Made by a program: the position numbers and the translations under genes. Shown in pieces: positions 8,959 to 17,455 of a stretch of DNA of 64,000 bases (its first letter is position 1; every line of letters begins with the position of its first letter). Location: NCBI GenBank assembly GCA_963777725.1, contig CAVZRR010000003.1, positions 124,001 through 188,000 on the forward strand, written 5' to 3'. The stretch is from RPQJ01 sp963777725. Lineage in GTDB: Bacteria > Pseudomonadota > Gammaproteobacteria > Steroidobacterales > Steroidobacteraceae. The notes beneath the pieces are model-generated. The model did no database searches. It was not told the DNA's origin and was given only the letters and a program-made list of their open reading frames with translations.

Positions 8959-9875
8959 GGCCGCAGCAGCAGGTAATGATCGACGAGCAGCGCGCCGAAC
9001 AGCAGCATCAGGTAGTTGATCGAGTAGCGGAACACCGCCATCGGCAGGTGGGCCGGCGCGTCTTCCCGCCGCAGCGCGATTGCGTGGCGGATGAAGCCGC
9101 CGCCGAGCAGCGCCGCTGCACCGACGTAGATCAGTCCGCTCATGCCGGTGAGGTAGGGCAACAGGGTCACGATCACCAGCAGGATCGTGTAGAGCAGGAT
9201 GTGCAGGCGCGTGAAGGCCACGCCATAGGCGACGGGCAGCATGGGGATGCCTGCGCGCGCGTAATCCTCGCGGCGTGCGATCGCGAGCGCCCAGAAATGC
9301 GGCGGCGTCCACGCGAAGATGATCAGGAACAGCAGCAACGCGTGCGGATCGACGCTGTTGGTGATCGCGGTCCAGCCGAGCACGGGAGGCGCGGCGCCCG
9401 CGGCGCCGCCGATGACGATGTTCTGCGGCGTCGCGTGCTTGAGCCAGACCGTGTAGAGCACTGCGTAGCCGATCAGCGACGCGAACGTGAGCACGGCGGT
9501 GAGCGGGTTGACGAGCACCCAGAGCAGCAGCATCGCCAGCACGCCGAGCAGCGCTGCGTAGGCCAGCGCCTGCGGTGCCGTCACGTGGCCCGTCGGGATG
9601 GGCCGGCGCATCGTGCGTGCCATCTGCTGGTCGAAGCGGCGGTCCAGCACGTGGTTGATCGCGGCGGCGCTCGACGCGGCGAGCCCGATGCCGAGGGTGC
9701 CGAACACCAAAGCGTCGAGCGGCGGCAGGCCGGGGACCGCGAGGAACATGCCGACTACCGCGGTGAACACGATCAGCGCGACGACCCTCGGCTTGCCAAG
9801 CTCGAAGAAGTCGCGCCAGCTGGCGGACCCGTGGGGTGCGAGGCGTGAGTCCGCGGCGGTCATGTCGCCGGCCAT
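8955..9875 (-). CDS. cyoE: Protoheme IX farnesyltransferase (heme o synthase)
   Basis: UbiA-superfamily prenyltransferase that adds the farnesyl group of heme o to protoheme, the first step towards heme a for the aa3 oxidase encoded nearby. 306 residues, multi-spanning. Both Asp-rich active-site motifs are present: NHVLDRRFD and, after AWTPPHFW, the DYARAGIPM segment characteristic of CyoE/CtaB. ATG at 9875, with a second ATG four codons in (9863). It lies downstream of ctaA on the same strand with a 22-nt gap, the usual ctaA-ctaB order. The synonym is ctaB. Confidence 0.96.
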   Translation of the reverse strand: MAGDMTAADSRLAPHGSASWRDFFELGKPRVVALIVFTAVVGMFLAVPGLPPLDALVFGTLGIGLAASSAAAINHVLDRRFDQQMARTMRRPIPTGHVTAPQALAYAALLGVLAMLLLWVLVNPLTAVLTFASLIGYAVLYTVWLKHATPQNIVIGGAAGAAPPVLGWTAITNSVDPHALLLFLIIFAWTPPHFWALAIARREDYARAGIPMLPVAYGVAFTRLHILLYTILLVIVTLLPYLTGMSGLIYVGAAALLGGGFIRHAIALRREDAPAHLPMAVFRYSINYLMLLFGALLVDHYLLLRP

Positions 9876-9897
9876 TGTACAGCGCGCGTGCTGCGGA

Positions 9898-10899
9898 TCA
9901 GCGCAGCGTCCGCGGCGTCCACAGGAATCGCAGCAGCGCCACCATCGTCAGCACCAGCAGCGCGGCGATCGCGTTGTGTGTCGTCGCGAGCTCGAGCGGC
10001 AGCGCCTTCAGCACCATCAGCGGCCCCACGGTCCACTGCGCGACCAGCAGCACCGCCAGCGCCGCCCCGGCGGCGCGCACCGCGCTCGAGCGCCCCGTGC
10101 GGATCGCGCGCCAGGCGAGGACCCCGAGCACCGCGGCCGTCACCAGCGCGCCGATCCGGTGCACGAAGTGGATGGCGACCCGCGCCGGGTGGTCGAGCAC
10201 ACCGCCCTCGTAGTCGATGCCGAGGCCGCGCCAGAGCACGAAGGCGTCCTTGAAATCCATGTCCGGCCAGAACGAGCGCTGGCAGGTCGGGAAATCCGGG
10301 CACGCCAGCGCCGCGTAGTTCGTGCTGACCCAGCCGCCGAGCAGGATCTGCATCGCGAGCACCGCGAGGCCGAACAGCGCGAGCGAGCGCAGGCCGCCCT
10401 CGGCGGCCGAGCGAGTCGTGCGGTCGACGCGCAATGCCAGCCACCACAGCAGCGCCATCGTCGTGAGCCCGCCGACCAGGTGGGCCGACACGATGGCCGG
10501 CTTCAGCAAGAGCGTGACGGTCCACATGCCCAGCAGTCCCTGGAACACCACGAGCAGGACCAGAAACCCGGGCAGCCGCACGGGCTGCGCCGGATCGCGC
10601 CGGTTCGACCAGGCGACCGCGGCGATGGCCAGGATCAGCAGCCCGAGCCCCGTGGCCAGGTAGCGGTGGATCATCTCCTTGAGCGCCTTGTCGGCCTCGA
10701 GCGGGCGCTCCGGGAACGCGGCATTCGCGTGGTCGGCGTTGTCGAGCGCCTGGCCCACGGTGAGGTGACCGTAGCAGCCCGGCCAGTCGGGGCAGCCGAG
10801 GCCGGCGTGGCTCAAGCGGACCCAGGCTCCAAGCACCACGACGCAAAGCGCCACCAGGGCGGCAATGAAGCAAAGACGGCGAAATAGCGCGAGGCGCAT
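9898..10899 (-). CDS. ctaA: Heme A synthase (COX15/CtaA family)
   Basis: Integral membrane enzyme that oxidises the heme o methyl group to a formyl group, giving heme a for cytochrome oxidase. The 333-residue product starts at the ATG at 10899. It begins with the family N-terminus (a hydrophobic helix, then WVRLSHAGLGCPDWPGCYG) and has repeated four-helix halves with conserved His in VSAHLVGG and HFVHRIGAL. Type-2 CtaA/COX15 members have this WxRLSxSGLSxxxWxP-like signature; here it reads WVRLSHAGLGCPDW. Positioned between the SCO-like gene and cyoE in the oxidase assembly cluster. Longer upstream ORF starts overlap the SCO-like gene and are rejected. Confidence 0.93.
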   Translation of the reverse strand: MRLALFRRLCFIAALVALCVVVLGAWVRLSHAGLGCPDWPGCYGHLTVGQALDNADHANAAFPERPLEADKALKEMIHRYLATGLGLLILAIAAVAWSNRRDPAQPVRLPGFLVLLVVFQGLLGMWTVTLLLKPAIVSAHLVGGLTTMALLWWLALRVDRTTRSAAEGGLRSLALFGLAVLAMQILLGGWVSTNYAALACPDFPTCQRSFWPDMDFKDAFVLWRGLGIDYEGGVLDHPARVAIHFVHRIGALVTAAVLGVLAWRAIRTGRSSAVRAAGAALAVLLVAQWTVGPLMVLKALPLELATTHNAIAALLVLTMVALLRFLWTPRTLR

Positions 10900-10910
10900 G
10901 GTCCGGATCC

Positions 10911-11534
10911 TCAACCGATATGGGACAGTCGCAGCAGCTTCTTCACGTCGGTGAGCAGCGCCTTGTCGGGCGCGCTCGCCGGATAACTCATCAACAGGTT
11001 GCCGAGCGGGTCGATCAGGTAGATCCGGCCCGCCGCGGACACCGGCACGCCATCGTACGAAGGAAATGGCGCGAGGATGGCGGCCGACGCGGCGTCGTCG
11101 ACCCGAGCGACGACCAGGTCGGGATGCTCCTGGGCCAGGAAACCCCGGTCGCAGCACCGGTCGGTGACCAGGAAGACGCGTTGCACGCGGTCCATGTCCT
11201 TGTTGAGCGCGATACGCGACTGGCGCATCAGGTAGAGCGCCTTGCGGCAGCGCTGGTCGCAAAGCCCGTCGCCGACGTACAGCATCGTCCACTGGCCGCG
11301 CAGGAACCCGGTCTCGGTGGGCGGACCGTCGGCGGTCGGCAGCGCAATCTCAGGCAATGGACGCGCCGGGTCGATCAGGTCGCCCTTGTGCGAGCCACCG
11401 GCGGGTCGCCAGTCGGCGGGGCCGTAATAGAGCCAGAATGCGACGGCCAGCGGCACGAAGAACAGGGCGGCCAGCCCCAGCAGCTGGCGCCGCCCGCGCC
11501 GCACGGCCTCGGGATCAGTTCCGGTGGGGGTCAT
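10911..11534 (-). CDS. SCO1/SenC-like membrane-anchored oxidase assembly protein
   Basis: A 207-residue protein with one N-terminal membrane span (LLGLAALFFVPLAVAFW, about residues 17-33) and a periplasmic thioredoxin-like domain. A CDQRC motif after GDGL resembles the CxxxC copper-binding motif of SCO proteins, which deliver Cu to the CuA site of subunit II. Proteins of this sort sit between SURF1 and CtaA in Pseudomonas-type cox loci and are often labelled only as cytochrome-oxidase-associated membrane proteins. ATG at 11534 overlaps the SURF1 stop as ATGA. The metal-delivery role is inferred from the motif and the neighbourhood. Confidence 0.75.
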   Translation of the reverse strand: MTPTGTDPEAVRRGRRQLLGLAALFFVPLAVAFWLYYGPADWRPAGGSHKGDLIDPARPLPEIALPTADGPPTETGFLRGQWTMLYVGDGLCDQRCRKALYLMRQSRIALNKDMDRVQRVFLVTDRCCDRGFLAQEHPDLVVARVDDAASAAILAPFPSYDGVPVSAAGRIYLIDPLGNLLMSYPASAPDKALLTDVKKLLRLSHIG

Positions 11535-12286
11535 GACTCGAGTGAATCCTCTTCGGGCCCTGCGCGCTTCAGGTTGAGTGCCACGAACAACACGATCGCG
11601 ACGAGCGCGAATGCAAACCACTGCACGGCATAGCCGAGATGTCGTTCCGGTCCGAAGCCGAGCGCCGGTCGCCATTTGCGTTCGAAGCCATCCGGCACGC
11701 CGGCATCGAGCAGGATAATCCGGGACTCGACCTCGACGCCAAGGATGGACTCCACGTCGGGCTCGGTCGGAAACAGCAGCACGCGCGGCCAGCTCGCAGC
11801 TCCAGGCGCCGCCGCCGGCCCGACCCGCACGCCGGGGATGGGCAGCCCGTCGAGCGTACCGGTCAGCTCGCGCTCGCCTGCACCAACGGCAACGTTCGGC
11901 AGCTCGTCCCGCGTCAAACCCAGCGGCACCCAGCCGCGGTCCACCAGCACCCAGCCCCGTCCGTCCGCGCGCTCGAGCGGCGTGAGGACCCGATAACCCG
12001 GCCGGCCGGCCGCGGACGGCATGTTGTCGAGCAGGATCTGCCGAGTCGCGTCGTAACTGCCGCGCAACCGGACGCGCTGGTAGCGGGCCAGTTCGTCGAA
12101 ACCGAGGCCCGTCGCATCGACGATGTCCTCGCTGCCGGACATGAAGGCGTCGAAGCGCGCCTGCTTTTCCTGCGCGCGACCGAGCTGCCAGTAACCCAGC
12201 GCAACGAACATCGCCACGCCGAGGGCCGTGAGGCCGACCGTCCAGAGCGGCGGCGCGAACGAGCGTTTGCCGATCCGGAGGCTCAT
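11531..12286 (-). CDS. SURF1 family cytochrome oxidase assembly protein
   Basis: Inner-membrane factor that helps insert heme a into subunit I of cytochrome c oxidase. 251 residues with the diagnostic SURF1 layout: an N-terminal helix (LWTVGLTALGVAMFVALGYWQLGRAQEK), a large periplasmic loop with YQRVRLRGSYD, GRPGYRVLTPL and VLVDRGWVP, and a C-terminal helix ending near HLGYAVQWFAFALVAIVLF. ATG at 12286. It heads a minus-strand run SURF1, SCO-like, ctaA, cyoE and is divergent from the DUF2909 gene with only 36 nt between start codons, so their promoters must overlap the coding ends. Confidence 0.93.
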   Translation of the reverse strand: MSLRIGKRSFAPPLWTVGLTALGVAMFVALGYWQLGRAQEKQARFDAFMSGSEDIVDATGLGFDELARYQRVRLRGSYDATRQILLDNMPSAAGRPGYRVLTPLERADGRGWVLVDRGWVPLGLTRDELPNVAVGAGERELTGTLDGLPIPGVRVGPAAAPGAASWPRVLLFPTEPDVESILGVEVESRIILLDAGVPDGFERKWRPALGFGPERHLGYAVQWFAFALVAIVLFVALNLKRAGPEEDSLES

Positions 12287-12293
12287 CTATACT
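12266..12293 (+). promoter_or_regulatory. Candidate sigma70 promoter for the DUF2909 gene
   Basis: TTTGCC at 12266-12271 and a perfect TATACT at 12288-12293 are separated by 16 nt and end about 30 nt before the plus-strand ATG at 12323. The -35 lies inside the first codons of SURF1 on the other strand. Seen by eye only. Confidence 0.45.
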
Positions 12294-12322
12294 GGCGCCC
12301 TCCGCACGCGCTCGCCCCCGGC

Positions 12323-12529
12323 ATGATCAAGTTCCTCATCGTCATGACACTTGCCGCCATCGTGGCGAGCCTCGCCACGGGCCTGTTTCACCTGGTCAAG
12401 GACGAAGGGCAGTCGAAGCGCATGGTGAACGCGCTGACCGTGCGCATCGCGCTGTCCGTGTTGCTGTTCATCCTGCTGTTCGTCGCCTGGAAAGGCGGCA
12501 TGATCCAGCCGCACGGAGTAGGCCGTTAG
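12323..12529 (+). CDS. DUF2909 twin-transmembrane small protein
   Basis: A 68-residue protein with two membrane helices (FLIVMTLAAIVASLATGLFHLV and ALSVLLFILLFVAW) separated by a short charged loop containing KDEGQSKRMVNALTVRI, the pattern of the DUF2909/'twin transmembrane' family. In Pseudomonas a homologue also lies on the opposite strand between oxidase subunit III and SURF1, exactly as here, so a link with the aa3 oxidase is likely but unproven. ATG at 12323 is preceded by a good TATACT -10 element. Its stop is followed after 3 nt by a G-rich inverted repeat element. Confidence 0.8.
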   Translation: MIKFLIVMTLAAIVASLATGLFHLVKDEGQSKRMVNALTVRIALSVLLFILLFVAWKGGMIQPHGVGR

Positions 12530-12532
12530 GAA

Positions 12533-12625
12533 GGGGATGGGGGATGGGGGATTGGGGATAGTAAGACGAGCCCGACGGTTCGGCGCCACCTCCTACTATC
12601 CCCTATCCCCCATCCCCTATCCCCT
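12533..12625. repeat. Inverted (GGGGATN)4 heptamer element, copy A
   Basis: The left arm (12533-12566) has four GGGG tracts spaced by three bases (ATG, ATG, ATT), then ATAGTAAGA. The right arm (12592-12625) is the complement type: CCTACTATCC then TATCCCC/CATCCCC units. The 25-nt centre is GC-rich. The element fills the gap between the convergent DUF2909 and coxC genes. Sister copies lie at 39615, 42264 and 63188. Confidence 0.85.
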
Positions 12626-12653
12626 CGTGTACTGGCGTCAGAGCCAGTACACG
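12626..12653. other. Hairpin spanning the coxC stop codon
   Basis: CGTGTACTGG (12626-12635) and CCAGTACACG (12644-12653) form a perfect 10-bp stem with an 8-nt loop that contains the coxC stop. No T-run follows on either strand, so it is not a classical intrinsic terminator. It abuts repeat copy A and may act with it at the convergent gene ends. Confidence 0.5.
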
Positions 12654-13519
12654 AAAATGAAGAGTCCGAGCCACACCACGTCGACGAAGTGCCAGTACCA
12701 GGCCACGCCCTCGAACGCGAAATGGTGCGTTGGCGTGAAGTGACCCTTCATCACGCGCAGCCAGATCACCAGCAGCATGATCGCGCCGAGCGTCACGTGC
12801 AGGCCGTGGAAGCCGGTCAGCATGAAGAACGTCGAGCCGTAGACGCCGGAGCCCAGCGTCAGGTTCAGCTCCTGGTAGGCGTGGATGTATTCCTCCGCCT
12901 GCAGGCCGACGAACGCGAAGCCGAGGATGAAGGTCAGCGCGAGGAAGATCTTCAGGATGCCGCGGTTGCCCGCCTTGAGCGCGTGGTGCGCGATCGTGAT
13001 CGTGACGCCCGAGGTGAGCAGGATCGCGGTGTTGATCGCCGGCAGCCCGAACGCCGGGATCGTCTCGAAGTAGCCGCCCACGTTGGCGGGGCCATTGGTC
13101 GGCCAGGCCGACTCGAACTCGGGCCACAGGAACAGGTTCGTCATGAACCGCGAGCCCTCGCCGCCGAGCCACGGCACCGACAGTTGGCGCGCGTAGAACA
13201 GCGCGCCGAAGAAGGCCGCGAAGAACATCACCTCCGAAAAGATGAACCAGCTCATGCCCATGCGGAACGAGCGATCCACGCCGGAGTTGTAGAGGCCGCC
13301 CTCGCTCTCGTTGATGACCGTGCCGAACCAGCCGAAGAACATGTACGCGACGGCGGCGAGACCGAGGTAGGCGATCCACGGTCCCACGCTCGCACCATTC
13401 AGCACGGCGGCCGTGCCGAGCATCGTGATGAAGAGCGCGGCGGCACCCACGGCCGGCCACTTGCTGCCGTGCGGGATGTAGTACTTGCCGGCGCCGTGCG
13501 CGGAGTGTGCTTGGGCCAT
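12638..13519 (-). CDS. coxC: Cytochrome c oxidase subunit III
   Basis: Third core subunit of the aa3-type oxidase, 293 residues and seven predicted membrane spans. Recognisable family segments are YYIPHGSKWP near the N-terminus, FFGWFGTVINESEGG, FRMGMSWFIFSEVMFFAAFFGALFYAR, AIHH-type TITIAHHALK, and the C-terminal GFHGLHVTLG...HFAFEGVAWYWHFVDVVWLGLF block that defines heme-copper oxidase subunit III. ATG at 13519. Last gene of the coxB-ctaD-small protein-ctaG-coxC series, 62 nt after ctaG. It ends at a hairpin and a G-rich repeat. Confidence 0.97.
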   Translation of the reverse strand: MAQAHSAHGAGKYYIPHGSKWPAVGAAALFITMLGTAAVLNGASVGPWIAYLGLAAVAYMFFGWFGTVINESEGGLYNSGVDRSFRMGMSWFIFSEVMFFAAFFGALFYARQLSVPWLGGEGSRFMTNLFLWPEFESAWPTNGPANVGGYFETIPAFGLPAINTAILLTSGVTITIAHHALKAGNRGILKIFLALTFILGFAFVGLQAEEYIHAYQELNLTLGSGVYGSTFFMLTGFHGLHVTLGAIMLLVIWLRVMKGHFTPTHHFAFEGVAWYWHFVDVVWLGLFIFVYWL

Positions 13520-13581
13520 GGTGCGGGACTTCCTCTCGTTCTACTGCAATCGCCAGCCGCTGCGCGGCCGACCCCCGGATC

Positions 13582-14127
13582 TCATCGCGCCGCGAGCTTG
13601 CGCTCCGGCAGCGTGTACATCGAATACGCGAGCGTCATCCGGTCCACCTGCGGTGGCAGGTCCGGATCGACGATGAACCGCACGGTGAACTCGCGCTGCT
13701 CGGCCGGCGCGAAATCCTGCGGCGTGAAGCAGAAGCACTCGGTCTTCTGCAGGTACTTCGCCGTGTAGGACGGTGCGACGCTCGGCACGGCCTGGCCCGT
13801 CACGGGCACCGCGGCGCGGCTGCGAATCACGAACTTCGCCTCGTGCAACCGGCCGGGCTGCACGATGGTTTCCCGGGTCTCGGGAATCAGCTCCCACTCG
13901 CCGCCCGGCGCCACGATCGAGACGAACTCGAGCGCGACCTTGCGGTCCGCCGCCGCCGATTCGCCCATCCGCGACGGCGCCTCGTTGACGCGGATGCCCG
14001 CCGCCTCGCAGATCACGTCGTAGAGCGGCACCAGCGCGAAGCCGAACGCGAAGCTGCCCGCCGTGAACAGCAGCAGCCGTCGCGCCAGCGACGCGTTCTC
14101 GCGGCGGGTGGCCGGATCCTGGCTCAT
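13582..14127 (-). CDS. ctaG: Cytochrome c oxidase assembly protein CtaG (Cox11)
   Basis: Copper chaperone that loads the CuB site of subunit I. 181 residues: a single N-terminal membrane helix (LLLFTAGSFAFGFALVPLYDVICEA) and a periplasmic immunoglobulin-like domain carrying the copper-binding CFCF motif (TECFCFTPQDF) and the closing MTLAYSMYTL segment. ATG at 14127 overlaps the stop of the 46-residue gene upstream as ATGA. Usual position between ctaD and coxC. Confidence 0.95.
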   Translation of the reverse strand: MSQDPATRRENASLARRLLLFTAGSFAFGFALVPLYDVICEAAGIRVNEAPSRMGESAAADRKVALEFVSIVAPGGEWELIPETRETIVQPGRLHEAKFVIRSRAAVPVTGQAVPSVAPSYTAKYLQKTECFCFTPQDFAPAEQREFTVRFIVDPDLPPQVDRMTLAYSMYTLPERKLAAR

Positions 14128-14264
14128 CCGCGCGCCTGCATCACGCCGGAGGCGATGAACGCCACGTAGATGCCGAGCGCCAGGAGTCCGAGCAGGATCG
14201 CCGTGCGCCGGACCCGGCGCCGCTGCGCGTCGGCCGCATCCGCATGTGTGCGTGGATCGCTCAC
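14124..14264 (-). CDS. Cytochrome oxidase small assembly protein
   Basis: A 46-residue protein with an N-terminal polar, Arg-rich part and one C-terminal membrane helix (AILLGLLALGIYVAFIASGVM). GTG start at 14264 overlaps the ctaD stop as GTGA, and its stop overlaps the ctaG start as ATGA, so it is tightly coupled between the two. Tiny single-span proteins at this exact place in cox operons are known as cytochrome oxidase small assembly proteins; the assignment here is by size, topology and position. It is too short for most gene callers. Confidence 0.75.
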   Translation of the reverse strand: MSDPRTHADAADAQRRRVRRTAILLGLLALGIYVAFIASGVMQARG

Positions 14265-15864
14265 TTGACGACCGGCGCCTCGTCGAACGTGTGGTACGGG
14301 GCCGGCGAGGGCACCGACCACTCCAGGCCGTGCACGCGCGCGCCGTCCCAGACCTCGGCCGAGGCCTTGGCACCGCCGCGCGCGCACTTCCAGATCACCA
14401 GCACGAACAGCAGCTGCGAGAGGCCGAAGCCAAACGCGCCGATCGAGGACACCATGTTCCAGTCGGCGAACTGCGTCGAGTAGTCCGGGATGCGCCGCGG
14501 CATGCCGGCGAGCCCGAGGAAGTGCTGCGGGAAGAACAGCACGTTGACGAAGATCGCCGACGACCAGAAGTGCAGGTTGGCGAGCTTCGTGTCGTACATG
14601 TGGCCGGTCCACTTCGGCAGCCAGTAATAGACGCCGGCCATGATCGCGAACACGGCGCCCGGCACCAGCACGTAATGGAAGTGCGCCACGATGAAGTAGG
14701 TGTCGTGGTACTGGAAGTCGGCCGGGGCGATGCCCATCATCAGGCCCGAGAAGCCGCCGATCGTGAACAGGAACAGGAACGCGAGCGCGAACAGCATCGG
14801 CGTCTCGAAACTGAGCGAGCCGCGCCACATCGTCGCCGTCCAGTTGAACACCTTCACGCCGGTCGGCACGGCGATCAGCATCGTGCTCAGCATGAAGAAG
14901 ATCTCGCCCGCGAGCGGCATGCCCACCGTGAACATGTGGTGCGCCCAGACGATGAACGACAGGAACGCGATCGAGGCGGTCGCGTACACCATCGCGTCGT
15001 AGCCGAACAGCGGCTTGCGCGAGAACGTCGGGATGATCTCCGAGACGATGCCGAACGCCGGCAGGATCATGATGTAGACCTCGGGGTGCCCGAAGAACCA
15101 GAAGATGTGCTGGTAGAGCACCGGGTCGCCGCCGCCGGCCGCCGAGAAGAAGCTCGTGCCGAAGAAGTGGTCGGTGAGCAGCATGGTCACCGCGCCGGCG
15201 AACACCGGCATCACGGCGATCAGCAGGTAGGCCGTGATCAGCCAGGTCCAGACGAACAGCGGCATCTTGAGCAGCGTCATGCCCGGCGCGCGCAGGTTCA
15301 TGATCGTGACGATGATGTTGATCGCGCCCATGATCGAGGAGGCGCCCGCGAGGTGGATCGCGAAGATCGCGAGCGGCAGCGCGTCGCCGGTCTGCAGCAC
15401 GAGCGGCGGGTAGAGCGTCCAGCCCGCGGCCGGGCCGCCGCCCGGCATGAACAGCGACAGGATCAGCAGCGAGAACGCCGCCACCAGCAGCCAGAAGCTG
15501 AAATTGTTCATGCGCGGCAGCGCCATGTCGGGCGCGCCGATCTGCAGCGGGATCATCCAGTTGGCGAGGCCCACGGTGGCCGGCATCACCGCGCCGAACA
15601 CCATGATCAGCGCGTGGACCGTCGTCATCGTGTTGAAGAAGCCGGGATCGACGAGCTGCAGGCCGGGCATGAACAGCTCGGCGCGGATCACCAGCGCCAT
15701 GCCGCCGCCGATGAAGAACATCAGCAGGCTGAACACCAGGTACATCGTGCCGATGTCCTTGTGGTTCGTCGTCGTCAGCCAGCGCTTGATGCCCTTCGCC
15801 GGGCCGTGGTCGTCGTGGTGATCGTGGGCGTGGCCGGCGTGGTCGTGGTGTGCGTGCTGCTCAT
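14261..15864 (-). CDS. ctaD: Cytochrome c oxidase subunit I (N-terminal frameshift)
   Basis: Catalytic heme a/heme a3-CuB subunit with proton pumping. From the TTTNHKDIGTMYLVFSLLMFF segment onward the frame is intact and holds the conserved landmarks: TVHALIMVFG, LAGASSIMGAINII, WFFGHPEVYIMILPAFG, FIVWAHHMFTVGM and DTYFIVAHFHYVL. The only good start is ATG at 15864, followed by codons for M-S-S-T-H. The frame then shifts by one in a His/Asp-rich stretch (roughly 15845-15858) before reaching the conserved part. Total length needs one added base (534 residues). The low-complexity CAC/GAC run makes a sequencing indel likely. It lies 6 nt after coxB. Confidence 0.9.
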
Positions 15865-15870
15865 CGTCGA

Positions 15871-16767
15871 TTACTCCACATTGGCGACGCGCAGGGTCGT
15901 CGCCGGATCAACAGTCGTGTCCACAGTCGGGGCGAGCGCAGCGGCCCGGGCCGCTGGCGCCAGTGCGGCCTGCCGGGCGGCTTTCTGCGCCTCGAGCCAC
16001 GCATCGAATTCGTCCTGCGGCTTCACTTCGACGACCACCGGCATGAAACCGTGGTCGCGCCCGCAAAGCTCGGCGCACTGGCCGCGGTAGATGCCGGGCT
16101 TCTCGGCGTTGAACCACATCTCGTTGATGTAGCCCGGGATCGCGTCGCGCTTCATGCCGAAATCGGGCACCCACCAGGCGTGGATGACGTCGTTGGCGGT
16201 GATCAGCACGCGCACCTTGCGGCCCACCGGCACCACCAGCGGGTTGTCCACCTCGAGCAGGTAGTTCTCGACGCTCGTGGGCGCGATGCCGGAGTCGAGC
16301 TGGCGGGCTTCGTCGCTGGGGCGGGCCAGCGTCGAGAAGAACGACACGCCCTCGCCGACGTATTCGTACTGCCACTTCCACTGGTAGCCGGTGACCTTGA
16401 CGGTGAGCTCGGAGCCGCGCGTGTCGTCGATCTTGACGAGCGTCTTCGCGGCCGGCACCGCCATGGCGACCAGGATCACCACCGGGATCACGGTCCAGAT
16501 CACTTCGGCCTTCGTGTTGTGGTCGAAGGTGGCCGGCACCGCGCCCTTCGATTTCCGGAACGTCGCGATCGAATAGATCATGACGCCGAAGACCGCCGCG
16601 GCGATCACCACGCAGATCCACAGGATCAGCATGTGCAGGTTGTAGATCTCGCGGCTCAGTTCCGTGACGCCGACCCGCAGGTTGACGTCGGACCAGGCGG
16701 CCATCGCGGGGCTGGCCCCGAACAGCAGGCCGAGGCCGGCCACGAATGCACGCTTCACCATCTTCAT
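15871..16767 (-). CDS. coxB: Cytochrome c oxidase subunit II
   Basis: CuA-carrying subunit that accepts electrons from cytochrome c. The 298-residue form starts at ATG 16767 (a TTG two codons upstream is possible). It has a signal peptide (FVAGLGLLFGASPAMAA), two membrane helices (MLILWICVVIAAAVFGVMIYS and VIWTVIPVVILVAMAVPA), and the cupredoxin domain with YQWKWQYEY, DVIHAWWVPDFGMK and the CuA motif CAELCGRDHGFM. A 30-residue Ala/Thr-rich tail follows. First gene of the oxidase run; an AGGGAG Shine-Dalgarno lies 11 nt upstream. Confidence 0.96.
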   Translation of the reverse strand: MKMVKRAFVAGLGLLFGASPAMAAWSDVNLRVGVTELSREIYNLHMLILWICVVIAAAVFGVMIYSIATFRKSKGAVPATFDHNTKAEVIWTVIPVVILVAMAVPAAKTLVKIDDTRGSELTVKVTGYQWKWQYEYVGEGVSFFSTLARPSDEARQLDSGIAPTSVENYLLEVDNPLVVPVGRKVRVLITANDVIHAWWVPDFGMKRDAIPGYINEMWFNAEKPGIYRGQCAELCGRDHGFMPVVVEVKPQDEFDAWLEAQKAARQAALAPAARAAALAPTVDTTVDPATTLRVANVE

Positions 16768-16838
16768 GGGCAAGAAAACTCCCTAACGTTGACCGGTGGC
16801 CTCCCCCGGGTGGCCGCCAGACCCGCGTGCCGTGCCTC

Positions 16839-17351
16839 CTAAGGCGCCAGCGCGGGGGACTCGCTCGTCTTTCCCACCAGCCGTTCGAGCCGCGCCGCCA
16901 GGCTGCGGCGCTCTTCCTCGGTGAGAAACCGTCCCACTTCACAGGCGCGCCCGTGCGACTCGATCGTGAGCCGACTGGGGTGCCGCGCCGGTTGCGGGCC
17001 GCGCAGTGTAACCCTCGCCCAATGCCGTGGAAATACCGTGCGGCGTGAACCGGTTGGCGCCAGCCGCTCGACCACGACCTCGGCGTCCGAGACCACGATC
17101 ACCTCGCGCTGCGAACCGCTCAGCATGCTGGCCCGGACCGCCCAGGCGAGCAAGCCGATCTCGATCCCGGCAAACGGCAGGATCGGCCAGAGCCCCCGGG
17201 CCGCAAAAAAGCCGGCGAGGCCGAACGTCACCAACGCCAGGCTGCCCACGAACAGCCGGGCGCTGCGCGGCGTCAGCGAGCAGTTCGGCGCGAGCTCGAT
17301 GCGGTGCTCGGCCGGCATTCCGTCAGCGGCATCGGTTGCGGTGGTGACCAT
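16839..17351 (-). CDS. DUF2244 domain-containing integral membrane protein
   Basis: A 170-residue protein with the DUF2244 pattern: IELAPNCSLTPRSARLFVGSL followed by two closely spaced hydrophobic helices (LALVTFGLAGFFAARGLWPIL and FAGIEIGLLAWAVRAS), then a C-terminal cytoplasmic part with VEVSDAE-like (IVVSDAEVVVE) and WARVTL. Function is unknown, though family members are commonly beside coxB. ATG at 17351; a longer in-frame extension to 17504 lacks similarity and is ignored. Transcribed towards coxB with a 71-nt gap. Confidence 0.82.
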   Translation of the reverse strand: MVTTATDAADGMPAEHRIELAPNCSLTPRSARLFVGSLALVTFGLAGFFAARGLWPILPFAGIEIGLLAWAVRASMLSGSQREVIVVSDAEVVVERLAPTGSRRTVFPRHWARVTLRGPQPARHPSRLTIESHGRACEVGRFLTEEERRSLAARLERLVGKTSESPALAP

Positions 17352-17455
17352 GGGCTCGGGATCGGTGGCCGGCTTGGCGAATGTAGCCGCCGCGGACCCC
17401 GCTGACAACGCGCAAGCGCCCGCTGTACAGGAGTTTTTTTGTCCGCCGGGCGATC

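Noticed and set aside
12533..12625. Heptamer repeats as a CRISPR array or tandem minisatellite
   Set aside because: Units are contiguous with no spacers and occur as inverted pairs; no cas genes are present.
12626..12653. Classical rho-independent terminator at the coxC stop
   Set aside because: Good stem but no T-run on either strand; listed only as a hairpin.
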